Below the pieces are notes generated by a model. The model searched no databases. It saw only the letters and a list, made by a program, of their open reading frames with translations, and was not told where the DNA came from. 64,000 nucleotides of DNA from Patiria pectinifera (Eukaryota > Echinodermata > Asteroidea > Valvatida > Asterinidae): NCBI GenBank assembly GCA_029964075.1, contig CM057148.1, forward strand, positions 32,791,916-32,855,915, written 5' to 3'. Of the stretch, positions 1 through 12,109 are shown in pieces. The position numbers and the translations under genes were made by a program. How positions within the stretch are numbered: position 1 is the stretch's first letter; every line of letters starts with the position of its first letter.

Positions 1-206
1 TTTCGTGGTATTTTAAAGATAATTATAGTCCATCATTTGGACGTTTGAAGCAACAAAAGTGTTCAAAATCTAATGAAAGATACTAAACAACTAACCTGAT
101 GAAGTTTCAGCTCAGCTTCAGCTGTATATTCCGAGAAAAACAGCATTCTGGGGTCTCAATTTCAAATCAAAAGTTGCTGAATCGTGTTTTGAATTGCAGG
201 TTAAAG

Positions 207-342
207 CCCGGTTCATACTTCACGCGAAAGAGCGAAAGCGAAGCGAAATTCGTGACGTCAACAATACATTCGAAGCGCGCCCCCCATTGTTGACGACATG
301 AATTTCGCTTCACACATGCTTTCGCGTGAAGTATGAACCGGC
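207..342. mobile_element. small foldback MITE nested in family 1 copy 1
   Basis: The arms CGGTTCATACTTCACGCGAA (from 209) and its reverse complement (ending near 340) enclose about 85 bp. It lies exactly where this copy departs from copies at 14347 and 44873, which supports insertion. No reading frame is present. Confidence 0.6.
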
Positions 343-607
343 CTGCGATATTTTTTTACACAAATATCTGGGGTACTTTGTGTGCTTTCCTATGGGGCAT
401 GGTTTTTATAACCAGGCTTGAGTGGAGGCTACTATTTTGTCAACTTGGTACAGATTTCGGACTTTATTTCCCTTAAAAAAAAATCCTTCAGAGCCTCGGA
501 TATGAAAAGAAAAAGAAAATTGCTGCTATACAAGTAGAATCCGACTGAAAAAAAAAAAACGTTTCTAAGATAAAACTTGAAATTGTTGGAAAAAAGAGCA
601 AAATCTG

Positions 608-697
608 TAGGAGCAGAGCAAGGAATCGAACACGGGGATCTCTGACCAATAGCCAGCGTGCCTAACCTCTAGGCAACGGCGGTGCTCGACCAAACCC
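608..697 (-). mobile_element. tRNA-derived SINE head (relic)
   Basis: On the minus strand this reads as a tRNA-like module: an A-box-like stretch TTGCCTAGAGGTTAGG followed about 30 bp later by a B box GTTCGATTCC. It resembles the RNA polymerase III head of tRNA-derived SINEs. It does not fold into a complete tRNA that I can pair by eye, and no body or tail was delimited. Confidence 0.5.
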
Positions 698-886
698 TGC
701 ATGCAATTCATGAATTATATACTTTCACACATGTGGAGAGAGTACGTACGCGCGCGCGCGTAGGCGCTCTACAATCCTATAACCGTGATTCAAGTCCCCT
801 GAAAAATGGGTACCCTGTACTATTGTGAAAATAAAATATTCGCAACCGGGCTATACGCAATGTCGCGCACTGATCGACGAATTACA

Positions 887-1295
887 TAGATATAGAATAA
901 AAAGATTAGATCGGCAGCGCGTCCACACGCGCCCATTCACTGTGCGATAAATCTCCGCCATTTTTGTTGTCTCTCATGGACGCGCAACAAATTAACGTAA
1001 AGTAATGGAGCCAAATGTATCTTTCCTCCAGCACGTGACCTAGCGCAACGCGCGCGAAGCTAGAAATGCGCAACGAGTATTTACGCGATGCGCACACGCG
1101 TTAGCGGAGCATGGTCATTGATCTCCATATATGTACTATGGAGATCAATGAGCATGGTGCACTCGTGCGCGTAAACAGTGTTGCGTTCGTCACGTTTTCG
1201 CGCAGTGTTTGTATCTTTCCTCCAGCACGTGACCCTCCATGCAAGTCTGCGCGCGTGGACGCGCTGCCGATCTTGTCTTTTTATTCTATATCTAT
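887..1295. repeat. inverted repeat with 45-bp arms
   Basis: The arm near 887-933 (core GATCGGCAGCGCGTCCAC) is the reverse complement of 1247-1295. A 15-bp-arm hairpin (TCATTGATCTCCATA, 1115-1151) sits between them, and GTATCTTTCCTCCAGCACGT occurs twice (near 1018 and 1210). It looks like a small foldback element that inserted into family 1 copy 1. The region is rich in CG dinucleotides compared with its surroundings. Confidence 0.55.
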
Positions 1296-1606
1296 GACGA
1301 ATTATAGCAACCGCGCGCGCGTGTGCGTCGTGTCACTGCTTGCGCGCTTCGCCGAATAACAAAACGAACTTATTTACATTTCCTGCGGTGCGTCTTCAGC
1401 TCGACGCACCGTTGGAAAGGCCTTCTTTCGTTGATTACTTCAAAATGACAGCTTGCCAAAAAAAAATAATTTTACAGGGAGTTTAGTCCACTACTATCTT
1501 TCAACCAAATATGTTTTTCAACAATAATTACGCCAGTTACTTTTCGGATGGCTGCAAATGATGGACTATAACTTTAATATATTATTACCCCAGATACATA
1601 TATAAC

Positions 1607-3395
1607 TAGAGGTTGTAGGAGCAACCACACAGTGTTGGGCCATGGATTACCGCAAACTTTGCCACACATCAACTAAAAATTTGCATGTTTAAATCCATGT
1701 TTGACTTTTTAACGTGCCGCCAGAGGGCGCTCTAACATTTGATGACGTCACCTGTAAAATGTTTGTACAGTACTGCATAGGCAGACACTCGAATCGTTAA
1801 AAACAAGTTCGCATCTCCTGCCAATTTAAATTAATAAAGCACTTCCGGTTTTGACCGGAAGGAAGGGTCATGTGATTCTGCATTTAATACCAAAAATGAA
1901 GACCCTGCAATATTTTATCGATTGCCATAAAAAAACAAAATCAAATCTGTAGCAGTTGATTTTATATTGATTTTCAAAGATTAAATATGGAATCTTTATT
2001 TGCTTGTAATATGACACTTGATGACGTCATTGTGACGTCATCACCAGAAACCTCCAGAGATATATTTACTCTGCTATATATAGCCACATCTTGATTATAT
2101 CTCTCATGGTTGATTTTTTTAGCAATTGTTTAAGGTTTAAAGGTCTTTTCCCCATAACTTCCGGTCTGATGACGTAATCATTTATTTTTCGCGCACAGGT
2201 CTTTTCTGCATTAAGGTCATCATGTATGTTAAGTTTGAAGCGATTACCGCAAATTTGGCCACATACATCAAGTGATAATGCGTTTTCGACGTTTTTAAAA
2301 CTGCCGCTAGAGGGCGCTCTAACATTTGATGACGTCACCTGTGATATGTTTATACAGTACTGCCTAGGCAGACACTCACATTGTTGAAAGCAAGTTCGCA
2401 TCTTCTGCCAATTTCAAATAATAAGGCACTTCCGGCTTCGACCGGAAGGAAGGGTCACGTGATTTTGCCCTCAATACCAAAACTGAAGACCCTGCAATAT
2501 TGTATCGATTGCCATAAAGAACAAAATCAAACTGTAGCGGTTGATTTTACATTGATTTTCAAAGATTAAATCTAGTAATCTTTGATTGCCTGTAATACGC
2601 TACTTGATGACGTCATTATGACGTCATTACCAGAAACCTCCAGAGCTATATTTACTGTACTGTGCTGTATACAGCCAAATCTTGATTATATCTATCACGG
2701 TATTTTTTCTAGCAATTTTTTAAGATTTAAAGTTTTTTTTATTGTAACTTCCAGTCTGATGACGTAATCATTTTTTTTCCCGCGAACAGGTGTTGTCTAC
2801 ATTATGGTCATCATGTACATCAATTCTGAAGCGATTACCGCAAACTTCGCCACAGACATCAAGTGAAAATGCGTTTTTGACGTTTTTGAACCTGCCGCTA
2901 GAGGGCGCTCCAACACTTCATGGCGTCACCCATTACTTTTTTTGTAAGATCAATCCAGACAGACACTTAAATCGTTAAAAGCAAGTTCATATCTTCTTCC
3001 ACTTTTAAATTATTAGGCACTTCCGGTATCGACCGGAAGGAAGGGTCACGTGATTTTACGCACACAACATAAAATGAAGATCATGTATTACCATATCGAT
3101 TCCCGCAAATTTCAGGTTCCGATCTCTCGGGGTAGATTTTATATGGAATTTCAAAGATTAAATTTATTAAACTTTCGAGTGACGTCATGTGACCCATGAT
3201 GGCGTCGTGATGACGTAATTACAAAAAAGACCATCTGCGGTGGATTGGGCATTCATGTATTGACAAATGAAGTTCATATATGTTTCCATTTCTCCAAACA
3301 GTTCTGGAGAAGGATTTCCTGAGAATATGCTGAGAAGAATAAGAACAGTAAAATCTTACAAAACCAATAGGTATTGGGTCAAGGCCTAACACCTA
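1607..3395 (+). repeat. 1.79-kb hairpin-ended repeat, full copy a
   Basis: It starts with a short palindrome (GGTTGTAGGAGCAACC) and GTGTTGGGCC, and ends with a hairpin at 3368-3395 (TAGGTATTGGG / CCTAACACCTA). The interior holds diverged tandem subunits of about 400 bp. Each contains CACTTCCGGTTTYGACCGGAAG, CYGCTAGAGGGCGCTC and TGATGACGTCA words. The same start and end occur at 25066 and 26861-26914, which gives nearly the same length. No protein is encoded. The family is probably a non-autonomous mobile element or satellite-like repeat; I do not recognise its class. Confidence 0.65.
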
Positions 3396-6327
3396 ATAAG
3401 GAAGAGTGGGGGGTAATCAGCGAACACCTTTCCTTTTTATAAGTTTGCTATGTTAAAACAAATAAAGTACAAATCCAGTTCATACTCTGATGAATGCACG
3501 TTCCATTGTTGGTTGGATTTTGCGTGACCAGTGACCTGTGCGTCATCAAGGTCATGACTCTGCAAGGTTTGAAACGGCCGTTAAGACTGATTCATCACTC
3601 TTTTATTCCAGTTTTAGAGATGTTTTTTCCTCGTTGAAAAGCGTAATAATGTAGGAAATTCTGTAAAACTTATCTGTGTTGTAAGTTTACAATTCCCGTC
3701 ACTCGCTCAGGCTCCGTTTCGAATCACGAACGGTCGGATTGCATTATGCGACGCTCAAAATTTTGTCCGCATGGTCCGCAATGAAACAGAAATCACATCC
3801 GGTATGGGACTGCGCGCATTTCTATGGTAAGTTTTCGGATAGCATTTGCGCACATTGTCTAAGTGCGGTCTTGAACAGCTGCAGCCAGATGCTTTATACA
3901 TAGGTCATAGGCCACTTCTTTCACAAGATTCTGTGAAGCTCATCAGAGTATCCCAGCGTCCTGTTTGCAGGGCGGGGGGGGGGGGGGATACGAGCCTGCT
4001 ACTATCGCTCTTGATCACTGACGTCTTGGGCCAAGACTAGGAACGCAATTTTTTGGGGGGGGGCCCAAAAAAAATTGACGGTCCCCTAAAAAGTGGGTCC
4101 AAAAAATTACGGCGTGGGGTTCGGGGCCCGCTGAAAGGCCCCGATTTTTTTTGTGGATTTTAGATGATCTGTGGTCCGGTGCAATCAGAGGCAATTTCTG
4201 ACCACTTTAACCATTTTTTTTTAAGGAGAATATGGTGGTGTACGCATTGCCTGCCTTTAGTGCGACGTCATTAACAAAAAAATGATCCGTTTGGGGTCCA
4301 GCCCCCCCCCCCCCGGAACCGCCCTCGCATGAGTTGGGGGTAAACACTTGCGAGAAAAAAAAGGGCACTTGAATGGAAAAGGGCAGGCTTTACAAAACAG
4401 ATTGTTTTTTTCTGCTTCGATTTCAACTTTTCTCGGGGTACCTGGTAAAAAGAAAAAAAGGGTGGCACAATTGCAAAAGTGGCCACCTGCTTTTCTCCAT
4501 ATTATATAACGTCCGGTCCGATTTTCTGCACCGTACCTTCAGCAAGAGTTAGCAGAATGTCCACTTTTCATCCTCCATGCTGGCCTCCATACAGGCTTTT
4601 TTTCAGGGGCCGGGGGATACCGTCAGAAAAATGATTGATCCTGCTTTGCTACATATACACCGTACATGTGCACACCAGTTAAACCAGGCTATGTTTAATC
4701 ATGGAGATCTATGTGTTTTATAGCTCCATGGTTCCGTGGTAAATGAATGATTTGTTTTTCTGTTGAATGTGGGTGCGTTTATAACCTCACCAAACAACTT
4801 GCCAAAACCCCCGCCCAGAAAACAGAAAGCAGCTCAGCTTTCCAGTAACACTTAACATGGATTCCTTCCTCCATGCACTTAACAATCATACAGGGAGCTC
4901 TTGCATGGTTTGCACAACAGTGAGTTTTTAATTTGCTGACTTAAAATCTCTGCTCATCTCGGATAATTGAAATGCAAGAGAGCCGAGAAAAATTAATTGC
5001 TCACTTGACGCCAATAATAATTGAGGTTTGACATTGAGGCAGCAAAGTGGGCGGGCCCGGCTTGGATACACCAGCACCGCTAATTTCATAATCACGGAGT
5101 AAATGCAAATGCCGAGGATGGAAACACCGTTTGCTTTTTAGGCCTACTCAATCACTAGGCGCAAAACAGTAATGTACCCGCATAATCACGAATTATGAAG
5201 ATAAGATTCGGCTGATCGATTCGTCCTCATTATCATTCGCGATCGCCAGGCAGCCGGCAGCAGCAGCTTTCTGTACATGTACATGTACGTGTACATAATT
5301 ATGTACGACGTACGTACGTACATGCATACCTCTCGCGCGCCCCTGCATAAATCTATGACGCACGTACAAGCGCGTAGGTGTGGAGAACATGCGCAGTGAA
5401 TGAAGCGCCTAGGGCTAACTAGCTCTCTCGATGAAAATGGCAGACATATTGAGCTAACGAGTGATGGAGGTATGTACTCGAGGACTGTTACATGTTAAGA
5501 ACGAACTGCAAATTTGTTTCATGTAAGTTGTTACATATTTCATGGTGTATTATTGTATCGACTACGGAGATTTCTCCTTTCCGGACGTGTCGAAATGTAT
5601 ACGACTAGCTGAAAAGTGTCAGTGATAATAATGTCCCGGCCTACTGACAATGAATGACAATGAAAAATGACATGGAATGTGTTATTTGACAGCATCCGTC
5701 ATGTCCGTGATGACAGCTTAACGTCGTTGTATCGGTAATCCTTATCTTTAGGACACCTCTATTTTTTATGAGTTCTGTTCAAAACTGACTTTTGCAGGCT
5801 AAAGCAGTCTTTTTTTTCTCAGATAAACTCATGTTAGTTGTAATTGTTGTAAGAAAATGTGACTTTTCTACCTTACTTTGCAGTTCGCCATCTTGCTTTT
5901 TTAATATATTTTCTGTTTGTCATCATCGTCTTTAACCCCTCTTAAATCAAAGCCCGGAGCCCTGCCCTCTTTCTACAAAATTAAACCTGCTGATATTCAA
6001 GAGGTGTCATTGCCAAATGTTCAAGTGTGCCAAGAAATATCAGAATGTCACTTTTGATTGTCATTTAGTCAGCTGTTTTCATTATTGGTTTTGGTGAGTC
6101 TTTTAACCTTATATAGGAATGGGGTCCTAAAAGTAAGGATTACCGTTGTATCAGTATCAGTCTAACGTTAATCACGGAGGAAGCTACTTTCGGAAAAATT
6201 CTTGCAGCCGATCACCACTTTTTCCAATAAATTTTCTAGTGCCAAAAGTTACCTCTTTTAAGGTTATTCCCTCCACTTTCCCCTCCTCTACTCTCATCCC
6301 CTCCTTTCCTTAGTTTCTATTTATTAA
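3396..6327. other. non-coding stretch with a GGCCC hairpin relic
   Basis: I find no supported gene here. Homopolymer runs of G and C occur near 3971-3987, 4057 and 4303-4314. Around 4105-4145 there is a GGGGCCCGCTGAAAGGCCCCG hairpin related to copies at 28493, 30762, 31060 and 61150. The part from 5190 to 5470 is treated separately as a possible promoter. Short open frames in this stretch have no recognisable content. Confidence 0.4.
5330..5471 (+). promoter_or_regulatory. possible promoter and non-coding first exon
   Basis: The stretch is richer in CG than its surroundings and holds CATGCGCAGTG (NRF1-like) and GAAAATGGCAGAC (YY1-like), followed by GATGGAG then GTATGT, a good splice donor at 5472. 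Such a layout is common for 5' non-coding exons. The first MADD coding exon has an acceptor at 19389-19390, so an upstream exon must exist somewhere. Linking this one to it is inference only. Confidence 0.2.
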
Positions 6328-6332
6328 TCAGT

Positions 6333-6415
6333 CAGTTATTTCATCAGGATTCGAACCTCTGACGCTTGCTTGATACACGAGTCTCTTAACCGCTAGGTCG
6401 CGCACGATCGCTGTT
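6333..6415 (-). mobile_element. tRNA-derived SINE head
   Basis: Read on the minus strand it has an A-box-like GACCTAGCGGTTAAGAG and a perfect B box GGTTCGAATCC about 40 bp apart, typical of tRNA-type RNA polymerase III promoters. No intact cloverleaf with CCA-side pairing was found, so it is called a SINE head and not a tRNA gene. Confidence 0.55.
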
Positions 6416-7640
6416 GCAATAATCAATCTTTGGACGTATTTGAAGTATCCATTGAAATAAACTAAATATTCATGAGAAAATAAATATTCAAATTGACGTA
6501 TTGCACTATCATTGGCCGGCTCATGTGACGTCTCATGCGACGTCATGGTTATTGATGTCATGCGTATAACGTACCGCTGTTCTAGACACTTCAATCAGTT
6601 TTGACCGGCTGCTTCAACTCAGATCTGCACTACATGTGCATGCCAAAAATGGCCAAAAAACACATTTTTACTAATATTTTTTGGCCTCTCCACTGTTTCC
6701 TGGATTCCTCTTGGTTGATATCCCAAGGTGAGGTGACAATTTTGGATGTTAGGCGGCAGGTAAGTGGTGATCGGCTGCAAGAATTTTCCCCTACTTTCAT
6801 CCATGGTCTTATTACGGAACTGAAGAACCGATACGGCGATAATTTTAATGCTATCTCATGGCAGTGGATATTTTGCCGGAGACGGCAAACCAGGCTTTAG
6901 TACTAGGCGACGGCGTTAGCTTGCCGGATATGCACTGAACCAACCTCGTGCCCTGTGGGTACGATCTTGCAGCGCCATGGTGTTTCCCATCATGCCTTGC
7001 ACGATCGTAACCCCTGGAATTGTGTAATTTAAATGTGCCAAAATACGGCACACATTTTAATTAGGGCTGCAGTTTATCCGTTTTACGTGCCGATGCCATC
7101 TTTAAAATATTAAAGGTTGTGATTTTGAAGAATCAATCCTTTCAAACACAACGTGTTAATTAGCAAAGATTTGTATTAAATGTACATACCCCTTTTGTGC
7201 CTTTACAACCACAGATACAGGGTTTTCTAAGCGAAAAACGCGGCTGACATAATCCATATCGTACAGGCATCGCAACTTTTGAATCATAATTTTTTTTTCG
7301 TACGTCGTGACGTTACGTGCAAAGCTAAGCATGCGAGTGCGAGCGCATTATGGGCACGCCCGGCGTGCAATCTTCAAAATGCCCACGCAGTACGCTGTGA
7401 ATAGCCATTCAGCGTCATTTACGTCATCATCACAGCCAGGGGTTAGTGTAAGGAACGAGCAGGCGCCCCTGGAGTCGAGGCTGGCACTGAACATGCGCAG
7501 TTACTGGTTTTTTTTGTACTTAAAAACATTTTCTGGTGACAAATTTTAGTCTGGCTCCATGCCAACATTATCGTTGTAACTTCGTATTCACAAGATGGGA
7601 ATCAGACCATTTTACAATTTCAGACTTTATTTCCCTTTAA

Positions 7641-8115
7641 AGAGGTTGTGGAATGCTCGAAGACATTTCCGTCATTTTTCGGGTATATGTAGCCTAAGTT
7701 GTGATGAAATAAAAACGACTATTGTTTCTGTCATGAAATGAGTACAAAAGGTACTTTTGAGAGCTGTTTTTCAGGTCCAGTTTCGACCCGAACGTGCAAT
7801 TGTGTAAAAGTCGTCGTTGCGGGCAGCAAACAAAACACAGTAAATCGTGACGTAATAAACAGGACTCTTGTATGCTACTGTGCATCGGGAGTCCTGTTTA
7901 TTACGTCACGATTTACTGTGTTTTGTTTGCTGCCCGCAACGACAACTTTTACACAATTGCACGTTCGGGTCGAAACTGGACCTGAAAAACAGCTCTCAAA
8001 AGTACCTTTTGTACTCATTTCATGACAGAAACAATAGTCGTTTTTATTTCATCACAACTTAGGCTACATATACCCGAAAAATGGTGGAAATGTTTTAGAG
8101 CATTCCACAACCTCT
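7641..8115. mobile_element. near-perfect palindromic MITE flanked by TTAA
   Basis: Two arms of about 230 bp (7636-7866 and 7890-8120) are almost exact reverse complements around a 23-bp centre. TTAA flanks both sides (7637-7640 and 8116-8119). The ends read AGAGGTTGTGG and CCACAACCTCT. The flanks CAGACTTTATTTCCC and AAAAATCCT resemble 461-490, where TTAA occurs once with nothing inserted, so that locus looks like a paralogous empty site. Open frames here are mirror images of each other and carry no recognisable protein. Confidence 0.8.
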
Positions 8116-8270
8116 TTAAAAAAATCCTCCCGAGCCACAAATCTGAAAAAGAAAATGTAATAGGCCCTACTCTGCAATAAAATGTTTGAGACATGTTATG
8201 TTAAAATAATAAAAGAACAATATTCTTATTTTGGGGGGATGGGGGAAAAAAAACCTTAGAAATGTCACCA

Positions 8271-8344
8271 GCAGGGATCAGGATTAAACCCGGGTCTTCC
8301 CGTTCATGAGATCTGTTGCTTATCCACTAGACCAAGGGTGCTAC
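8271..8344 (-). mobile_element. tRNA-derived SINE head
   Basis: The minus strand reads TTGGTCTAGTGGATAAGC (A-box region) and, about 30 bp on, GGTTTAATCC (B-box-like). It lies about 160 bp beyond the MITE at 7641-8115. The locus with the empty site also carries a tRNA-like module at a similar distance (608-697), so both may belong to one larger repeat family. Confidence 0.45.
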
Positions 8345-8368
8345 ACAACTGTTGGTGGTAATTTAATA

Positions 8369-8557
8369 CAGTCGAGTCTCGTTATAACTCGTTCGAACCT
8401 AGACAAATCGTTTGTTTATATCAGAATTTTGTATTAAGAGGAACATCAGTCCCATTCATTGTGCACATGTATAAATGCACAGTCGGGACCATGGCTTTAT
8501 GTTTGTTATTAACAAGAATTTTGTATTAACAGAGTTTGTACTAACGAGAGTCAACTG
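8369..8557. mobile_element. pogo/Tigger-like MITE
   Basis: TA dinucleotides flank the element (8367-8368 and 8558-8559). The left end CAGTCGAGTCTCGTTATAAC and the right end ACGAGAGTCAACTG form imperfect inverted termini of the CAGT-start kind used by pogo/Tigger elements. Length is 189 bp and it is non-coding. Confidence 0.6.
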
Positions 8558-8629
8558 TATATAATTCAGCCCTATCTTAGAGAGTACAGCGCCCTCTGTT
8601 GATATGGGTTGCCGCCAGCAAGCCTTTAG

Positions 8630-8735
8630 TAAGGCCAAAAAAAAGAATAGTTCTGCTTCCGGTTACCCGACCGACCCTATTTTTAGGCTGCGACCCTAAA
8701 AATTTTATCGGCAATTCCAAAAAAAAAAAAAAAAT
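8630..8735 (+). repeat. TTCTGCTTCCGRTTAC repeat fragment
   Basis: The fragment TTCTGCTTCCGGTTAC followed by CGACCGACCCTATTTTT and an A-run is related to an inverted fragment at 12610-12710 and to ends seen near 28360 and 31205 in the large inverted-repeat element. It is a relic of a dispersed repeat and has no coding content. Confidence 0.45.
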
Positions 8736-9043
8736 TGAATAAATACAAATAAAATCTGTCTTTTCTGTCTTCACAAAATACCTCTCAACAACCCTTTTGC
8801 ATCCAAAAATGCTTGTATTTATTTGTTTTCTTACTTACATTCGCTTTTTTTTCAAAGAAACCTCCGTTATTACAAATTCGCTTCGCGATATAACTACTTC
8901 GCAATTCGATGTCACGCACGGTGACTATAATCACGTGGCGACGACTGGTTCCCGCCGCGCCGCGCAGGGGCCAATTTAGAAGACATAATGAAAATGCGGT
9001 AACCAGTCCATAGCTAGCTATGTGACCGATAGCGCGCTATCAG

Positions 9044-12000
9044 GTAGCAGACCAGTAAATAAACTTCCATAGACCCCAATGGTAAATGCTCCCACTTTAA
9101 AAATTCGGGAAAAATACTCACAACTCTCCAAGGTGTTCGAGACACACATCAAATTAAAGCTTATTTCATCATCTTTCAATTTCTGTTCAATTTACGGGGG
9201 GTCAACTGATGACTTTTAGGAGAAATTTCCATCTGAAGACGATCACCCCTGAAAATAGTCCTGAAGCCCATCGTCATTTTGAAAAACGATGCCTACACTC
9301 CATTGCAAAGTAGAGCGCTTTTAGGGTCCAAATTACATCAAAATTACACAGAACTGCAAGCTCCAAGTCCTGTGCACGGTTTCCATCCATATTTTCGACA
9401 AACCCTCAAGTTCATGGCCCACAGCATGCTCAAATACCGAAGATTTTGAGGGCATGCAAATCGTGATTTGGCCGGCGCAGGCAATTTCGGACCGATTTAC
9501 TGGTCTGCACCCTATAGAGAAGCGAGGTTTTGAAAAATTTCTCCAAACCACTTGTATGGCACGAGGAAGGATGGATGACTCATATTTCATAAAAAAATGG
9601 CGAGAAAAAAAATCTCTGACTGCGATTTCTGGCCTGAAAACAAGTCCTCTGTTTGCGGCTACCTTACTGTAGGGCGCCCCCAACGGGCGTGAATTGAGTT
9701 TTTGCTCCTTCCGACCCCAAATTACCCCCCCCCCCTTGCTCGCTCGAAATTTCTGTGATCGGAGGACGGTCCATCGGCCCAATTCAGATTTTGGGCGCAT
9801 TTGTTGCGGAACCGCCATTGGTGACCCCTTTTGAAACGCTGCCCCCCCCCAGGTTCCGCCCCCCCTGAAAAAAAACCACTCCGCAAACATTTTGACAACA
9901 AACGGTGGAAGGCGCCATTTTGAAACTACAGAGAAGCGAGGTTTTGAAAAATTTCTCCAAACCACTTGTACGGCACGAGGAAGGATGGATGACTCATATT
10001 TCATTAAAAAATGGCGAGAAAAAAAATCTCTGACTGCGATTTCTGGCCTGAAAACAAGCCCTCTGTTTGCAGCTACCTTACTGTAGGGCGCCCCCAACGG
10101 GCGTGAATTGAGTTTTTGCTCCTTCCGACCCCAAATTACCCCCCCCCCCCCCCTTGCTCGCTCGAAATTCCTGTGATCGGAGGACGGTCCATCGGCCCAA
10201 TTCAGATTTTGGGCGCATTTGTTGCGGAACCGCCATTGGTGACCCCTTTTGAAACGCTGCCTCCCCAGGTTCCGCCTGAAAATATCCACTCCGCAAACAT
10301 TTTGACAACAAACGGTGGAAGGCGCCATTTTGAAACTACAGGTAGCAGACCAGTAAATAAACTTCCATAGACCCCAATGGTAAATGCTCCCACTTTAAAA
10401 ATTCGGGAAAAATACTCACAACTCTCCAAGGTGTTCGAGACACACATCAAATTAAAGCTTATTTCATCATCTTTCAATTTCTGTTCAATTTACGGGGGGT
10501 CAACTGATGACTTTTAGGAGAAATTTCCATCTGAAGACGATCACCCCTGAAAATAGTCCTGAAGCCCATCGTCATTTTGAAAAACGATGCCTACACTCCA
10601 TTGCAAAGTAGAGCGCTTTTAGGGTCCAAATTACATCAAAATTACACAGAACTGCAAGCTCCAAGTCCTGTGCACGGTTTCCATCCATATTTTCGACAAA
10701 CCCTCAAGTTCATGGCCCACAGCATGCTCAAATACCGAAGATTTTGAGGGCATGCAAATCGTGATTTGGCCGGCGCAGGCAATTTCGGACCGATTTACTG
10801 GTCTGCACCCTATAGAGAAGCGAGGTTTTGAAAAATTTCTCCAAACCACTTGTACGGCACGAGGAAGGATGGATGACTCATATTTCATAAAAAAATGGCG
10901 AGAAAAAAAATCTCTGACTGCGATTTCTGGCCTGAAAACAAGCCCTCTGTTTGCGGCTACCTTACTGTAGGGCACCCCCAACGGGCGTGAATTGAGTTTT
11001 TGCTCCTTCCGACCCCAAATTACCCCCTCGCTCGAAATTTCTGTGATCGGAGGACGGTCCATCGGCCCAATTCAGATTTTGGGCGCATTTGTTGCGGAAC
11101 CGCCATTGGTGACCCCTTTTGAAATGCTGCCCCCCCCCCCAGGTTCCGCCCCCCCTGAAAAAAAACCACTCCGCAAACATTTTGACAACAAACGGTGGAA
11201 GGCGCCATTTTGAAACTACAGAGAAGCGAGGTTTTGAAAAATTTCTCCAAACCACTTGTACGGCACGAGGAAGGATGGATGACTCATATTTCATTAAAAA
11301 ATGGCGAGAAAAAAAATCTCTGACTGCGATTTCTGGCCTGAAAACAAGCCCTCTGTTTGCGGCTACCTTACTGTAGGGCGCCCCCAACGGGCGTGAATTG
11401 AGTTTTTGCTCCTTCCGACCCCAAATTACCCCCCCCCCCCCTTGCTCGCTCGAAATTCCTGTGATCGGAGGACGGTCCATCGGCCCAATTCAGATTTTGG
11501 GCTCATTTGTTGCGGAACCGCCATTGGTGACCCCTTTTGAAACGCTGCCCCCCCTCCCCAGGTTCCGCCCCCCCTGAAAAAAAACCACTCCGCAAACATT
11601 TTGACAACAAACGGTGGAAGGCGCCATTTTGAAACTACAGGTAGCAGACCAGTAAATAAACTTCCATAGACCCCAATGGTAAATGCTCCCACTTTAAAAA
11701 TTCGGGAAAAATACTCACAACTCTCCAAGGTGTTCGAGACACACATCAAATTAAAGCTTATTTCATCATCTTTCAATTTCTGTTCAATTTACGGGGGGTC
11801 AACTGATGACTTTTAGGAGAAATTTCCATCTGAAGACGATCACCCCTGAAAATAGTCCTGAAGCCCATCGTCATTTTGAAAAACGATGCCTACACTCCAT
11901 TGCAAAGTAGAGCGCTTTTAGGGTCCAAATTACATCAAAATTACACAGAACTGCAAGCTCCAAGTCCTGTGCACGGTTTCCATCCATATTTTCGACAAAC

Positions 12001-12109
12001 CCTCAAGTTCATGGCCCACAGCATGCTCAAATACCGAAGATTTTGAGGGCATGCAAATCGTGATTTGGCCGGCGCAGGCAATTTCGGACCGATTTACTGG
12101 TCTGCACCC
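9044..12109. mobile_element. 3.07-kb higher-order repeat A-B-B-A-B-B-A
   Basis: Three copies of a unit A of about 470 bp (9044-9512, 10341-10810, 11640-12109) alternate with pairs of a unit B of about 410 bp (9513-9930, 9931-10340, 10811-11220, 11221-11639). The period from A to A is 1298-1299 bp and the copies are almost identical, so the array is young. Unit A begins GTAGCAGACCAGTAAAT and ends in the inverted form ATTTACTGGTCTGC, so it is itself a TIR element. ATCAG occurs directly on both outer sides (9039-9043 and 12110-12114), consistent with a 5-bp target duplication of the whole block. Long open frames on the minus strand repeat with the unit and show no known domain, so I do not call them genes. 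Confidence 0.75.

Larger units (their letters stand above)
17..1573. mobile_element. TTAA-flanked TIR element, family 1, copy 1 (interrupted)
   Basis: The element is flanked by TTAA at 13-16 and 1574-1577. Its ends are inverted: the left begins AGATAATTATAGTCCATC and the right ends with the reverse complement (GATGGACTATAACT). Two other copies lie at 14347-14857 and 44873-45415 and are only 511-543 bp long. This copy is longer because about 1 kb of other repeats has been inserted after about base 206. No transposase-like reading frame is seen, so it is a non-autonomous element. TTAA target duplications are known for the piggyBac and Kolobok superfamilies; which one applies is not decided here. 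Confidence 0.7.

Noticed and set aside
608-6415. Functional tRNA genes at the B-box sites
   Set aside because: A and B boxes are present but no full cloverleaf or terminator could be paired; SINE heads fit better.
6601-6900. 99-codon plus-strand frame as a gene
   Set aside because: No family recognised, no partner exon and no conserved motif; part of it (CTTGCCGG words) recurs at 12717, which suggests repeat DNA.
7694-8062. Two identical ~63-codon frames on opposite strands
   Set aside because: They are mirror images caused by the palindromic MITE arms.
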